Source: Bacteroidales bacterium | GTDB lineage: Bacteria > Bacteroidota > Bacteroidia > Bacteroidales > UBA932 | Direction of reading: 5' to 3' | DNA: 32,366 bases | Assembly (NCBI GenBank): GCA_017651225.1 | Contig: JAGCDF010000069.1 | Location: forward strand, 1 to 32,366 | Shown: positions 6,352-14,569 of the stretch, in pieces | Numbering within the stretch: position 1 is the stretch's first letter | Layout of the letters: each line of letters begins with the position of its first letter | Position numbers and translations under genes: made by a program | Notes under the pieces: model-generated | What the model saw: only the letters and a program-made list of their open reading frames with translations | The model's database searches: none | Told to the model about the DNA's origin: nothing

Positions 6352-7461
6352 TTAACGGTCGATCTCGTCCAGGATGTCCGCGGCCTGCTTGATGCCGCCG
6401 TCGAGAGCCTTCTGGAAATGTGGAATCGCCGCCTTGTAGTGCTCCTGCGAAGCCTCGAACACGCCGCGGGCGTACTCGGCATCCGCCGATGAGCCCGCCT
6501 TGGCGAGCAACGGCTGGGCCGCCGCGTAGTTGCCGGCGGCTATCTCCGCGTTGGCTGCGTTCAGGTTCGCCACCGGATCGTTCGGGAACTGCGCCACCGC
6601 CGCCCGGCAGATCTTGGTGTGGTTCGGCGTGCCCGGCTCGTATTTGCTCGCGGCGGCGCAATACTCCGCCAGCGTCAGGTTCTCCGGGTGCGTCTCCATG
6701 ACGGCGAGGACATCCTCCGGCTGCTCATAGCCGCGGATGTCGTAGTCGACGCGGTAGTGCACGCGGCGAAGCTCGGGCAGGCATTCCTTGCTGATCTTCT
6801 TCCACGAAGCGGCATGCTTGCGGCGGATGGCTTGCTCCTTGGCGTCGGGCTCCTGGTCGCTGTCGATGATCTCCAGGATTGCATCCTTATCCTTCAGGGA
6901 AGAAGCTGCCACGTAGGCGCGCACGCCGTCCCAGTCTTCGGCGACGAAGTCGACCTGGAAGATATCCTCCGGCAGCTCCAGCTGCTGGGAGACGTAGCTG
7001 CGGATGGCGTTGGCACGCGCTTTCGCCAGCTTCTCATTGTTGGCATACCGCCCCTCCGGCGAGGCGCCGCCCTGCATCACGATGCTGCGGATTTTTACGT
7101 CCGGCGAGGTGCAAATGGCAGCAATCGACGCGCGAATCTCTTCCAGCATGGCGGCGTTGTCCTTCAACTTGGGGTTGAGCTTGCTGTTGCCAGTGGCGAA
7201 GATAACGGTCGCTTCGCTGCTCAGGGAGCGGTTCTTGCCCTGCGCGGGTGCGGAAGCATAGCGGTAGACGGGAACGAAGTTGATCGGGGGACGGTAGAAG
7301 ACGGCCAGCGAGTCCACGCGCTCCACGCCGCCGTCGCCGCAGCAACCCTCGTAGAGCGTCACGAGCTCCAGCTTCGAATCATCCATCCAGCCTGCATACG
7401 GAACACTGGTCGCGTAATGCAGCGTGGCGGGCAGGTCCTGTTTGCCGTAGACGGCGTCGCC
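6352..7461 (-). CDS. DUF3868/OmpA-like C-terminal domain protein with TPR-like tail, 5'-truncated
   Basis: About 369 residues match the later part of the Bacteroidota DUF3868 family. They include the LHYATSVPYAGWM motif (start of what is intact), then an OmpA-like domain (VIFATGNSKLNPK, GGASPEGRYANNEKLAKARANAI), then an alpha-helical TPR-like tail (YAAAQPLLAKAG, YKAAIPHFQKAL). Such proteins sit in the envelope, some with fimbria clusters. Upstream of about 7461 the frame remains open to 7653 but encodes Gly/Leu/Arg-rich residues that are just the antisense of the coiled-coil gene on the other strand. No signal peptide or N-terminal DUF3868 half (over 100 residues) is present. The gene is therefore cut at its 5' end by a rearrangement or a join. 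An internal start at 7386 would give 344 residues. Confidence 0.75.
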   Translation of the reverse strand, partial: GDAVYGKQDLPATLHYATSVPYAGWMDDSKLELVTLYEGCCGDGGVERVDSLAVFYRPPINFVPVYRYASAPAQGKNRSLSSEATVIFATGNSKLNPKLKDNAAMLEEIRASIAAICTSPDVKIRSIVMQGGASPEGRYANNEKLAKARANAIRSYVSQQLELPEDIFQVDFVAEDWDGVRAYVAASSLKDKDAILEIIDSDQEPDAKEQAIRRKHAASWKKISKECLPELRRVHYRVDYDIRGYEQPEDVLAVMETHPENLTLAEYCAAASKYEPGTPNHTKICRAAVAQFPNDPVANLNAANAEIAAGNYAAAQPLLAKAGSSADAEYARGVFEASQEHYKAAIPHFQKALDGGIKQAADILDEIDR

Positions 7462-7464
7462 CTC

Positions 7465-9000
7465 GGTCGCGCCGAGGCCGCTGCCGCCACGACGCTGGCC
7501 AACGCCCAGGCCGCCCTCGTTCAGGCCCAGGCTGCTTACATCGCCGCTCAGACGCAGACGGAACAGGCGAACGCCGCTTCCGCCATGGCACAGGCAGAGC
7601 TTGATCTCCAACGCGCCCAGTATGCGAAGGAGCTTGCTGAATTGCGGTATCAAATTCAGTTGCTGCAGTTGCAGCAGGAGCTGGCGGCCGCTGTCGTGGC
7701 GGGCCAGATTGAAGCCAACGACAACTTACTCGATGTTCTCGCCCAGTACAATATTGCCCGTACCTACCTGGTGGATTTGGTGGCCGAGCTGGAAGATGAT
7801 GAGTTCATGCTGGCTTTCCTCAAGGAAATTGTAGAATCCGTTGATCCGACGGCCTACATTGAGGAGCTGAATAAAGCGGCTCAGGAAAAAATCACTAAGA
7901 AAGAGGCGGCGATCGCCCGCGTTCAGAAGGAACTGGATGCCATCAATGCTTACCGGACATTTACACCGGATCAGCTGAAGGATAAGGAACTGGCTGCGCG
8001 GCTTGCGCTCATTGACGCCAACACTAAATTTGAGCAGGCTACTGAAAATAAAAACAAGGCAAATACTGCTTTCTGGGAGAGTGTTAATGCGATTGAAGAA
8101 ACAACTGTTTACTATCAGTTATACATGGACCAGGTATTCATGGGTTCTTCTTCCGAATTACTTTCATTTTTTAACAAGTATTCAACCGGGCTTATGTCTA
8201 AGATTAATACCGAACGTGGTGTCGTTGAATGGTATGTTGTTAATAGCGAGAGTAAACAAGTTGTTATTTATAATTTCCCCAATACGAAATATGCGGAGTC
8301 GGAGCGTTACCCGGAAGCCAAGGACGGTATCTATGAAGGGGATGTTTCGACTATGATCAGTCCTTCCTGGACTTACATCGCTCCAATTATTAACGCCGAG
8401 AATGTCGAGGCCATGTACAACGAATGGCGCAAGCCGTTGGCGAAGGCCGTTGAAGACGCCGAGGCAGAGGATCCTGTCGATGAAACCAAGGTAGAAAACG
8501 CCCAGAAGGCGCTTGACGCTATCGATGATGACTATGCCAAAGTAACAGCCGTGCTCACGGAAATGGCCGCCGCTAAGCCCGCCTTCGATGCCACCGTGAA
8601 GAAAGCCGAAGATACCTATCTGGAGTACGTCAAGCGCCAGAAGTCCTACATTGACGCCCTGCAGGTCAAGATTGACGCTCAGGCTGAGTATGACGCCATC
8701 CAGAACCTTCTCTATTATGTTGACGAGTACGGCGATCTTGTGGAAGTCGAAGAGAAGATTGCGGAGCTTGAAGATGAAATCGAAGACCTGCAAGATGATA
8801 TCCTCTGGATCCAGAGGGACCTGATTGAAGACACGATTGATGTCCAGCTGATGGTCCAGCAGATGGAGGCCCAGATTGCCCGTCTGGAAACGGAAGTCGC
8901 AGAACTGAAGGACGAGGTCGCGATTCAGCAGAAGGTCGTGGCCGACCTCAAGGCCCAGCTCGATGCGATGCTGGACGGTATTAACGGTGGTGCAGCCTAG
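7465..9000 (+). CDS. Coiled-coil protein of unknown function, 5'-truncated
   Basis: About 511 residues in a frame ending TAG at 8998-9000. The N-terminal part (TTLANAQAALVQAQAAYIAAQ, AELDLQRAQYAKELAELRYQ) and the C-terminal part (IAELEDEIEDLQDDI, ARLETEVAELKDEVAIQQKVV) are long heptad-type coiled coils. The middle (about 130-330) is a mixed region with FWESVNAIEETTVYYQLYMDQ and a Trp/Tyr-rich stretch. The frame stays open upstream to 6619, but that part is only the antisense of the DUF3868 gene, so the true N-terminus (probably with a signal peptide) is missing. The middle of the gene is visibly more AT-rich at third positions than its neighbours. I do not recognise the family. A porin-like gene follows after 52 bases. 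Confidence 0.7.
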   Translation, partial: GRAEAAAATTLANAQAALVQAQAAYIAAQTQTEQANAASAMAQAELDLQRAQYAKELAELRYQIQLLQLQQELAAAVVAGQIEANDNLLDVLAQYNIARTYLVDLVAELEDDEFMLAFLKEIVESVDPTAYIEELNKAAQEKITKKEAAIARVQKELDAINAYRTFTPDQLKDKELAARLALIDANTKFEQATENKNKANTAFWESVNAIEETTVYYQLYMDQVFMGSSSELLSFFNKYSTGLMSKINTERGVVEWYVVNSESKQVVIYNFPNTKYAESERYPEAKDGIYEGDVSTMISPSWTYIAPIINAENVEAMYNEWRKPLAKAVEDAEAEDPVDETKVENAQKALDAIDDDYAKVTAVLTEMAAAKPAFDATVKKAEDTYLEYVKRQKSYIDALQVKIDAQAEYDAIQNLLYYVDEYGDLVEVEEKIAELEDEIEDLQDDILWIQRDLIEDTIDVQLMVQQMEAQIARLETEVAELKDEVAIQQKVVADLKAQLDAMLDGINGGAA

Positions 9001-9052
9001 TCCAACCCAATCCCATCCAATTCAAGTTTAATCCGACAATTCATTCAACAAG

Positions 9053-9802
9053 ATGAATATTAAACGTTTAACAACCCTTTTCCTTGCATTGCTCGTCGGC
9101 ACCAGCCTGCTGGCGCAGGAGCAGGTCGGGCGCGTGAAGCCCGTCCGCTTCAGCGCAGCCGTGACGGTCGGCGCCAACGGGTATGCGAGCGTCGGGGCCC
9201 TGGATGGCAGGGCGGCGCTGCAGGAAATGCCGGAACTGTCCGTCAACTGGATGGACAGGGCACCTGCGTTCGGCGTGGAAGCCAGCCTGCTGTTCTGCGA
9301 CAAGTGGAAGCTGGATGTGGGAGGAACCTTCAATTTCTCCTATAACCCCGGCTACCTCGGTGTCCCGGGCACGGCGGGTGACGACGGCTATGTGATCGGC
9401 GACGTGCCCGAATATCGGGCCGTGCCGCAGGATCAGAAAGTCGGCTACCTTGCCTACATTGCCTGCAGCTACTACTTCCGGGTGCCCAAGGTTCCTGCGC
9501 TGCGTCCCTACCTCGGGATCCGCTTCTCGGGTACCTACGCGCAGAACCAGCAGAAATACGACGAACTCGAATCGATGGGCATCTCTGTCGGCGAGACCTT
9601 CCAGCTGGGAGCCTCGGTCATCGCAGGCATTGATTTCTACGTCGCGCCCAATTTCTATATCGGCGGCGGAATCGACCTGGCCCGTTATATCTATGGTGTG
9701 GCGCAGTATCGCCCGCAGGATGGTCTTCCCCTCCTGGCCGGCGACACCCACAACATCGGCGCCTTTGGCGCGCCGCGGCTGAAGGTCGGATTCCTGTTCT
9801 GA
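9053..9802 (+). CDS. Outer-membrane beta-barrel protein
   Basis: 249 residues with an N-terminal signal peptide (LTTLFLALLVGTSLLAQ, cleavage about residue 21-22). Alternating hydrophobic/polar strands follow, and the protein ends in LKVGFLF, a C-terminal Phe typical of barrels inserted by BamA. The tyrosine- and glycine-rich strands (YLAYIACSYYFRVP, YIGGGIDLARYIYG) fit a small 8-10 stranded porin-like barrel. It follows the coiled-coil gene after 52 bases with no terminator visible between them, so the two may be cotranscribed. A strong terminator follows. Function and ligand are unknown. Confidence 0.8.
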   Translation: MNIKRLTTLFLALLVGTSLLAQEQVGRVKPVRFSAAVTVGANGYASVGALDGRAALQEMPELSVNWMDRAPAFGVEASLLFCDKWKLDVGGTFNFSYNPGYLGVPGTAGDDGYVIGDVPEYRAVPQDQKVGYLAYIACSYYFRVPKVPALRPYLGIRFSGTYAQNQQKYDELESMGISVGETFQLGASVIAGIDFYVAPNFYIGGGIDLARYIYGVAQYRPQDGLPLLAGDTHNIGAFGAPRLKVGFLF

Positions 9803-9821
9803 TCGTTGGTTAAATCGTGAA

Positions 9822-9857
9822 AAGGGGAGGGGGCCTTTCGGGGTTCCCTCCCTTTTT
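9822..9857 (+). terminator. Rho-independent terminator after the barrel gene
   Basis: GGGAGGG (9825-9831) pairs with CCCTCCC (9846-9852), flanked by AAG/CTT pairs, and is followed by TTTTT (9853-9857). Confidence 0.8.
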
Positions 9858-9870
9858 GCGTTTTTTTTCG

Positions 9871-9878
9871 CATCTTTG
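9871..9878 (+). promoter_or_regulatory. -7 element of the DUF3108-like gene
   Basis: CATCTTTG (one mismatch from TAnnTTTG) ends 4 bases before the ATG at 9883. It lies directly after the preceding terminator, again a near-leaderless arrangement. Confidence 0.5.
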
Positions 9879-9882
9879 CAGT

Positions 9883-10563
9883 ATGAAACGCATTCTGTTG
9901 ATCATGACCCTGCTGCTCGCGGGCGTTGCCGGGCGGGCAGGGGAGCCGTATTGTTGCACAACACCCGGCCGCACGCTGGTCTACGAGCGGACCAAGGCGA
10001 ACGGCCGCATCGAGCGGACCGTCACGATGGAGTATACCGCCGTGCGCCGCAGTGGCACGAAACGCCTTGTGGACTGCATCCTCACGGTGCGCGGCCCCGG
10101 CGGGGCGGAGCTTTATGGCGGCCCTTCCGAGCAGACGACGACCGTCAACGCTGACGGCACGGTGGTGCAGAATCTGGGCGAATCGCTCCGCGCGGTGTTA
10201 CACAACATGTTCCCGGGCGCCGCGCAGAGCGTGGAGGATATTCCCGCCATCCTGCCGGCCGACATGAAGCCCGGCGACAAGCTCCCGGACGGCCGCGGCA
10301 CGGTCAAGACCGGTGTCATGACCCACTCCATGGAGATCATCGAGCGCGAGGTGCTCCGCTACGAGCGCGTCACCGTGCCTGCGGGTACCTTCGACTGCAT
10401 CGTGGTGCGCGAGCACAAGATCGAGCGCGGCATCGGCCGCAACCGCGACACCCTCACCGAGAACTGGTACGCGCCGGGCATCGGCCCCGTCCGTCACGAC
10501 TCCTATAATTATAATAATGGTAACCCCACCTTCGGGGCGCGCGAAGTCCTGAAAAAGTATTAA
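9883..10563 (+). CDS. Secreted DUF3108-like protein
   Basis: 226 residues from ATG 9883, which places a signal peptide (RILLIMTLLLAGVAGRAG) at the N-terminus; the frame is open further upstream but crosses the terminator and promoter box. The mature part is beta-rich and carries the pattern of the DUF3108/TapB-like periplasmic family: an early TLVYERTK segment, VTVPAGTFDCIVVRE at about 165-180, and a final ENWYAPGIGPVRHDSY. Members occur in the envelope of many Bacteroidota; their function is not established. The stop TAA is part of the promoter box of the next gene (10561-10568). Confidence 0.7.
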   Translation: MKRILLIMTLLLAGVAGRAGEPYCCTTPGRTLVYERTKANGRIERTVTMEYTAVRRSGTKRLVDCILTVRGPGGAELYGGPSEQTTTVNADGTVVQNLGESLRAVLHNMFPGAAQSVEDIPAILPADMKPGDKLPDGRGTVKTGVMTHSMEIIEREVLRYERVTVPAGTFDCIVVREHKIERGIGRNRDTLTENWYAPGIGPVRHDSYNYNNGNPTFGAREVLKKY

Positions 10564-10568
10564 CTTTG
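10561..10568 (+). promoter_or_regulatory. -7 element overlapping the stop codon of the upstream gene
   Basis: TAACTTTG matches TAnnTTTG exactly. Its first three bases are the stop codon of the DUF3108-like gene, and it ends 6 bases before ATG 10575. It suggests a separate, near-leaderless transcript for the next gene. Confidence 0.55.
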
Positions 10569-10574
10569 CAGGAT

Positions 10575-11858
10575 ATGAAACTGATCCACCGGCTTCTGGT
10601 CCTCCTGCCGCTGCTGACGCCGCTCGCGTCGGCGGCCCAGGCGCCGTCCGACACCCTCGCGCTTGGGGCGTCGCGCGTCGAGGCGGCGGCACGCCACCTG
10701 GTGGAAGCGGGCTTCACGAACGTGCGCGCCGTGGAGACCGCATCCTTCACGGCCTTCACCGTGGAGAACGACTACTACAAGCTCCCGGCGGATGGCTTCG
10801 CCCGCGCCGTGCAGATCCTGGAAGGCGCCGGCCTCGACGAGTCCAAGCCGATCAAGATCATCGGCACTTCCTACAAGGTCCCCGAGGTCACGATCAGCTA
10901 CAACCCCGCCGAGGGTCGCTGGAATACGACCAAGCGCCTGGACGCTTCCTGGGACGCCGTCCGCCGGCAGCCGATGCTGAACAACTCCTTCGGCCGGGCG
11001 GACATCTCCGTCTACCCGCAGGTCTCGCTGATGAACCTCATCATCACGCAGGTGTACCAGTCGCTCTGGCAGCTCAGCCCGGCGCTCGAAATTCCGCTCT
11101 GGCCGGGCGCCAAATTCACCTACCAGGTGAAGATCCCCGTCGTGAACGACGGCTACGGCATCACGGAAGGCCTGCCGCACCCGGGCTTCATCACGCTCTC
11201 GCAGCGCTTCCGCGACCCCTGGAACCTGAACATCTTCGGCAAGGCCACGCTGGGCATCTTCAATTCCAACTACATGGGAGGCATGCTGGAGCTGGCCTAC
11301 TGGTTCCCCAACGAGCGCTTCTGGGTGGATGCGAAACTGGGCTACCTGGATCAGGTGCGCTTCGGCCCCTCGGTCGTCGCCTCCGGCGGCGTCCGCAAGA
11401 AGGGCCCGCTCCCCGAGTGGCTGGTCGGCTTCTGGTTCCACCCGAACGCCACGCCCAACTGGCGCTTCATCTGGAATGTCGCGGCCAATTACTACTGTCC
11501 TGCCCTGCAGACGCAGTTCACTTTGCGGTTCGAGCGCTACCTGCTGCGCGACTATGGCTTCAAGTTCGAGATGATCAGGCACTTCCGCCACTGTTCGATC
11601 GGTTTCTACGCCATGAAGGGCTTTGACAAAGCCGCCCACACCAATGGCGGATTCCGCTTCCAGATCGCCCTGCCGCCTTACCGCAACCGCCGCTACGGCT
11701 ATGTCCCCCGGATCACGACCTCCGGCCAGATGGGCATGAGCTACAACGCGAACAACGAGCAATATTACTATAAGGAGACCCGTTCAGAGGCTTCTGACAA
11801 CATCATGTCGAAGAATTACTATAATCCTTATTATATAAATGCAGCGCTCAACCGATAA
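10575..11858 (+). CDS. Outer-membrane protein, possibly YjbH-like
   Basis: 427 residues from ATG 10575 (an upstream TTG at 10566 lies inside the promoter box). Signal peptide LLVLLPLLTPLASAAQA at the N-terminus. Residues 30-100 form a small alpha/beta domain (AARHLVEAGFTNVRAVE), and the rest is amphipathic strands (WNLNIFGKATLGIFNSNYMGG, GGFRFQIALPPYRNR), consistent with a beta-barrel. The late RHFRHCSIGFYAMKG and GGFRFQIALP segments resemble YjbH-type barrels linked to polysaccharide secretion, but this is a weak recollection of pattern. No polysaccharide genes are adjacent. Confidence 0.6.
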   Translation: MKLIHRLLVLLPLLTPLASAAQAPSDTLALGASRVEAAARHLVEAGFTNVRAVETASFTAFTVENDYYKLPADGFARAVQILEGAGLDESKPIKIIGTSYKVPEVTISYNPAEGRWNTTKRLDASWDAVRRQPMLNNSFGRADISVYPQVSLMNLIITQVYQSLWQLSPALEIPLWPGAKFTYQVKIPVVNDGYGITEGLPHPGFITLSQRFRDPWNLNIFGKATLGIFNSNYMGGMLELAYWFPNERFWVDAKLGYLDQVRFGPSVVASGGVRKKGPLPEWLVGFWFHPNATPNWRFIWNVAANYYCPALQTQFTLRFERYLLRDYGFKFEMIRHFRHCSIGFYAMKGFDKAAHTNGGFRFQIALPPYRNRRYGYVPRITTSGQMGMSYNANNEQYYYKETRSEASDNIMSKNYYNPYYINAALNR

Positions 11859-11881
11859 ATTTCGGTCATTTTTTAAAATAA

Positions 11882-11913
11882 TTTGTTTATTTCCATTTTT
11901 AGTTGTACCTTTG
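11882..11913 (+). promoter_or_regulatory. Promoter of the DUF3869 lipoprotein gene
   Basis: A -33 TTTG (11882-11885), a 20-base spacer and a perfect -7 TACCTTTG (11906-11913) make this the clearest complete Bacteroidota promoter in the window. Transcription would start near 11920, leaving an untranslated leader of about 80 bases before ATG 12001. Confidence 0.75.
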
Positions 11914-12000
11914 TCGGCTGGAGAGTGCTATGTCCTGACGTGACGTGCGTTTTCCCACAGGTTAGAAATTAGTTTAATGTTTAATATTTATTTTAAAGAA

Positions 12001-12957
12001 ATGAAAAAGTTTTTTTCACTCATTGCGTTAGTTGGTGTATTCGCCGCTTGCGAGCCTGAGAATCTTCAGACCGCGTTTAACGTGAACGACGCCACCGCTA
12101 CGGTCAACGAGACGGTCCTCTGCGCCGCCCCTGATTTCGATCCGTCGGCCGTGACTGTCACCTATGGCTGGTCCGTTGGTACCGGCTTCTCGACCAAGTC
12201 CATCAAGGGTAACCCCTCCATCCCTGCCGGTACCGTCACGGTGACCGCTAACTACAAGGGTGCTACCGCTTCCACGACTGTTTCCTTCCCGCAGATCTTC
12301 GCCGGTATGGACGCTGTCCTTACCGCTACCGTTATCCTTCCGTACAACGCCGGTGGTTATGTCGTCGACTTCGAGTATGGCGACACTGAGGTTGCTGACG
12401 TGGAGGTCTATGGTCTCCAGGCTGCCGCCCATGGCCACGGCTATGGCGTCGCCCAGGAGGTTGAGTTCGAAGGTGAGAAGTTCAAGGTTTGGATGATGGA
12501 GAACGCTACCGAGTTCATCCTCGAGGACAGCTACACCTGGTATAGCCCCTATGGTTTCGAGCTGGATGATCTCGAGGTGCTCAACGATGATTTCGCTTTT
12601 GAGAGCGAGTACATCTACGACTTATTCGATTTTTACTCCGGAATCGATTTCGAAGAGGAGTCCTATGATTTCTCCGTCGGTGCCTGGTCCCTCTACGAAG
12701 TGATCAACCCGGTGATCACCTATGTGACCCCGATCATCGTCACCGCTACCCCGGAAGAGGGTTCCAACAACCCGGAGATCGGTCCTGTGGCCTCGTTCAA
12801 CGTGTATGATCTCTACGCTGCCTGCGGTGTCGTCGAGATGGCTCACCCGGATCACGCCGCCCACTATGTGCCGCACTCCGGTCACTACACCCACGATGGT
12901 CACGCCCTCCACGGTGACAACAACAACGCCGGTGGTGGTATCATCACTGCTGAGTAA
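12001..12957 (+). CDS. DUF3869-type lipoprotein with His-rich C-terminus
   Basis: 318 residues from ATG 12001, which gives a clean lipoprotein signal (KK, hydrophobic core, lipobox FAAC, Cys17); the upstream ATG 11977 would bury it. Residues 20-100 contain Ig-like repeats (VNETVLCAAPDFDPSAVTVTYG, IPAGTVTVTANYKGATASTTVSF) of the type found in DUF3869 proteins. The middle is acidic and aromatic (DYFAFESEYIYDLFDFY-like). The tail holds eight His in about 30 residues (PDHAAHYVPHSGHYTHDGH) and ends with Asn/Gly. It has its own promoter and precedes the OmpA gene by 45 bases, so they are likely cotranscribed. Function unknown; a metal-binding role for the tail is only a guess. Confidence 0.75.
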   Translation: MKKFFSLIALVGVFAACEPENLQTAFNVNDATATVNETVLCAAPDFDPSAVTVTYGWSVGTGFSTKSIKGNPSIPAGTVTVTANYKGATASTTVSFPQIFAGMDAVLTATVILPYNAGGYVVDFEYGDTEVADVEVYGLQAAAHGHGYGVAQEVEFEGEKFKVWMMENATEFILEDSYTWYSPYGFELDDLEVLNDDFAFESEYIYDLFDFYSGIDFEEESYDFSVGAWSLYEVINPVITYVTPIIVTATPEEGSNNPEIGPVASFNVYDLYAACGVVEMAHPDHAAHYVPHSGHYTHDGHALHGDNNNAGGGIITAE

Positions 12958-13002
12958 TCCGTCACGCAATCCTTTGTATAACGAATTTAAAAATTTACAG
13001 AT

Positions 13003-14166
13003 ATGAAACTCAAAGCTCTCGCACTGTCTATCGCTCTCGCAGCCGGCATGTTCGCTGCGAACGCTCAGACTGCTTACAAGGGGAATGACGTTTTCGTCGG
13101 CATCGGTGGCGGTATCATCTCCGTCTACAATGGTGGCTTCAACACCCCTAACGTGTACGGCAACATCATGGTCGGTAAGTATATCACGCCGGTCTGGGGT
13201 GTCCGTGCTGTCATCGGCGGTCCTTTCCAGACCCTCGATCAGAAGGCGGGCAACGCTTACGATCAGCAGGGTGGTCTCCTGATCCCCCGCGGCTTCCAGA
13301 ACCAGCTCTTCGGTGAGTTGAATCTCGATGCGATGATCAACTTCAGCAACATCTTCGCCAAGGATCTTGCCAAGTTCGATGTGTACGCTTTCCTCGGTCC
13401 GACCGTGAACTTCTCCAAAGAGAATTCCGTGTTCTCCAACACCGCTCTTCAGGACGCTGTCTTCGTTCGCGTGAATGAGAGCAACGCCTTCAAGGCCCGC
13501 TTTGGTGCGACCGCCGGTCTCGGCCTCGGTTACAACATCACCAACGCTTTCGAGCTCGCTCTCGAGGGTCGTTTCGGCATCACCCCGTCCATCTTCGGCG
13601 ACGCTTCCCAGTATCGCAAGGGTGAGGGTACCGGCCGCGTGACCCTGAACGCCATCTGGACCATCGGTGGCAAGCATGGCAAGTTCGCCCGCGCTGCTGC
13701 CGCTGCCGCTGCTGCCGGCTACCTCTCCAAGGAGGCTGCTGACGCTCTGGCCCGCGAGTACGCTGAGAAGAACCCGAAGATCATCGAGAAGGTGGTCGAG
13801 AAGGAGGTCATCAAGGAGGTCGAGAAGCTCGTCAACAAGGAGATCCCCGCTTCCACCGCTGTCTTCTTCGATATCAACAAGGCCGTCCTCACCCAGAAGG
13901 ACAAGGCTCGCCTGCAGATCTATGCTGACGAGATCAAGGGTGTTGATGCCAAGTTCGTCGTCGCCGGTTATGCTGACAAGAAGACGGGTAGCGCCAAGCG
14001 CAACCAGACCCTCTCCGAGCAGCGTGCCAAGGCCGTGTTCGACTTCCTCGTGTCCCAGGGCGTTCCTGCCAGCAAGCTCGAGACTGTCGCCTACGGTGGT
14101 GTCGATCCGCTCTTCTTCAACAACGATGTGCTGAGCCGCACCGTTATCATCAAGCCGAAGAATTAA
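13003..14166 (+). CDS. OmpA-family outer-membrane protein
   Basis: 387 residues. Signal peptide ending ANAQ (about residue 22), an 8-strand barrel to about residue 225, an Ala-rich stretch (ARAAAAAAAAGYL), a charged linker (IIEKVVEKEVIKEVEKLV), then an OmpA peptidoglycan-binding domain from about 285. That domain has FFDINKAVLT, GYADKKTGS (conserved Asp) and LSEQRAKAVFDFL (conserved Arg). OmpA proteins anchor the outer membrane to peptidoglycan. Codon use is strongly biased towards a few codons, as in highly expressed genes. A perfect terminator follows. Confidence 0.95.
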   Translation: MKLKALALSIALAAGMFAANAQTAYKGNDVFVGIGGGIISVYNGGFNTPNVYGNIMVGKYITPVWGVRAVIGGPFQTLDQKAGNAYDQQGGLLIPRGFQNQLFGELNLDAMINFSNIFAKDLAKFDVYAFLGPTVNFSKENSVFSNTALQDAVFVRVNESNAFKARFGATAGLGLGYNITNAFELALEGRFGITPSIFGDASQYRKGEGTGRVTLNAIWTIGGKHGKFARAAAAAAAAGYLSKEAADALAREYAEKNPKIIEKVVEKEVIKEVEKLVNKEIPASTAVFFDINKAVLTQKDKARLQIYADEIKGVDAKFVVAGYADKKTGSAKRNQTLSEQRAKAVFDFLVSQGVPASKLETVAYGGVDPLFFNNDVLSRTVIIKPKN

Positions 14167-14196
14167 TTAATTCTTTAGATAAATATTACTCTCCCG

Positions 14197-14232
14197 GAGA
14201 GCCCGCAACGTTTGCTTGCGGGCTCTCTTTTT
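14197..14232 (+). terminator. Rho-independent terminator after the OmpA gene
   Basis: A perfect 12-bp stem, GAGAGCCCGCAA (14197-14208) and TTGCGGGCTCTC (14216-14227), has a 7-base loop and a T5 tail. Confidence 0.95.
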
Positions 14233-14240
14233 ATCTGCTC

Positions 14241-14271
14241 TTGACGATTTGACGAAATTTTGTTATATTTG
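14241..14271 (+). promoter_or_regulatory. Promoter of the coiled-coil/zapA operon
   Basis: TTG at 14241-14243, a 20-base spacer and TATATTTG at 14264-14271 match the Bacteroidota -33/-7 pattern. The first start codon is ATG 14299. Confidence 0.75.
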
Positions 14272-14298
14272 CGTATTGTATGTTAGGTATCGTCTGCG

Positions 14299-14568
14299 AT
14301 GCTCGAAGATGTCAAGTCAAATATCGCCAAGTTGATTGCGCTATACGAGGCCGAAAGGCAGCGGGCGGACACACTTGCCGGGAAGCTGGCTGCGAGCGAG
14401 GAGAAGAACCTGCAGTACAAGGAGCAGATTGCTGATTTGAACCAACAGATAGACAATCTCGAGCTGCTGCGCGCCTTCCAGGCCGCCGGCGACCCTGCGG
14501 AGTCCAAGGCCCGGATCGAGCGGCTGATTCACGAGATTGACAAATGCATAAAGCTGCTGGAGAACTGA
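14299..14568 (+). CDS. Small coiled-coil protein upstream of zapA
   Basis: 89 residues, nearly all predicted coiled coil (ERQRADTLAGKLAASEEKNL, EQIADLNQQIDNLELLRAF), ending in a helical ARIERLIHEIDKCIKLLEN. It is 1 base from the zapA start, so the two are surely cotranscribed. A short coiled-coil gene directly before zapA is a recurring arrangement in Bacteroidales. A role with ZapA at the division ring is inferred from that pairing and from the general similarity to ZapB-like coiled coils, not from sequence identity. Confidence 0.75.
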   Translation: MLEDVKSNIAKLIALYEAERQRADTLAGKLAASEEKNLQYKEQIADLNQQIDNLELLRAFQAAGDPAESKARIERLIHEIDKCIKLLEN

Positions 14569-14569
14569 T

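Noticed and set aside
6619-7464. N-terminal extension of the coiled-coil protein up to a start at 6619
   Set aside because: This part is the exact antisense of the DUF3868/OmpA-like domain and has no signal peptide or coiled coil.
11977-12000. Upstream start ATG 11977 for the DUF3869 lipoprotein
   Set aside because: It would add eight residues before the KK of the signal peptide; ATG 12001 gives the normal lipoprotein signal length.
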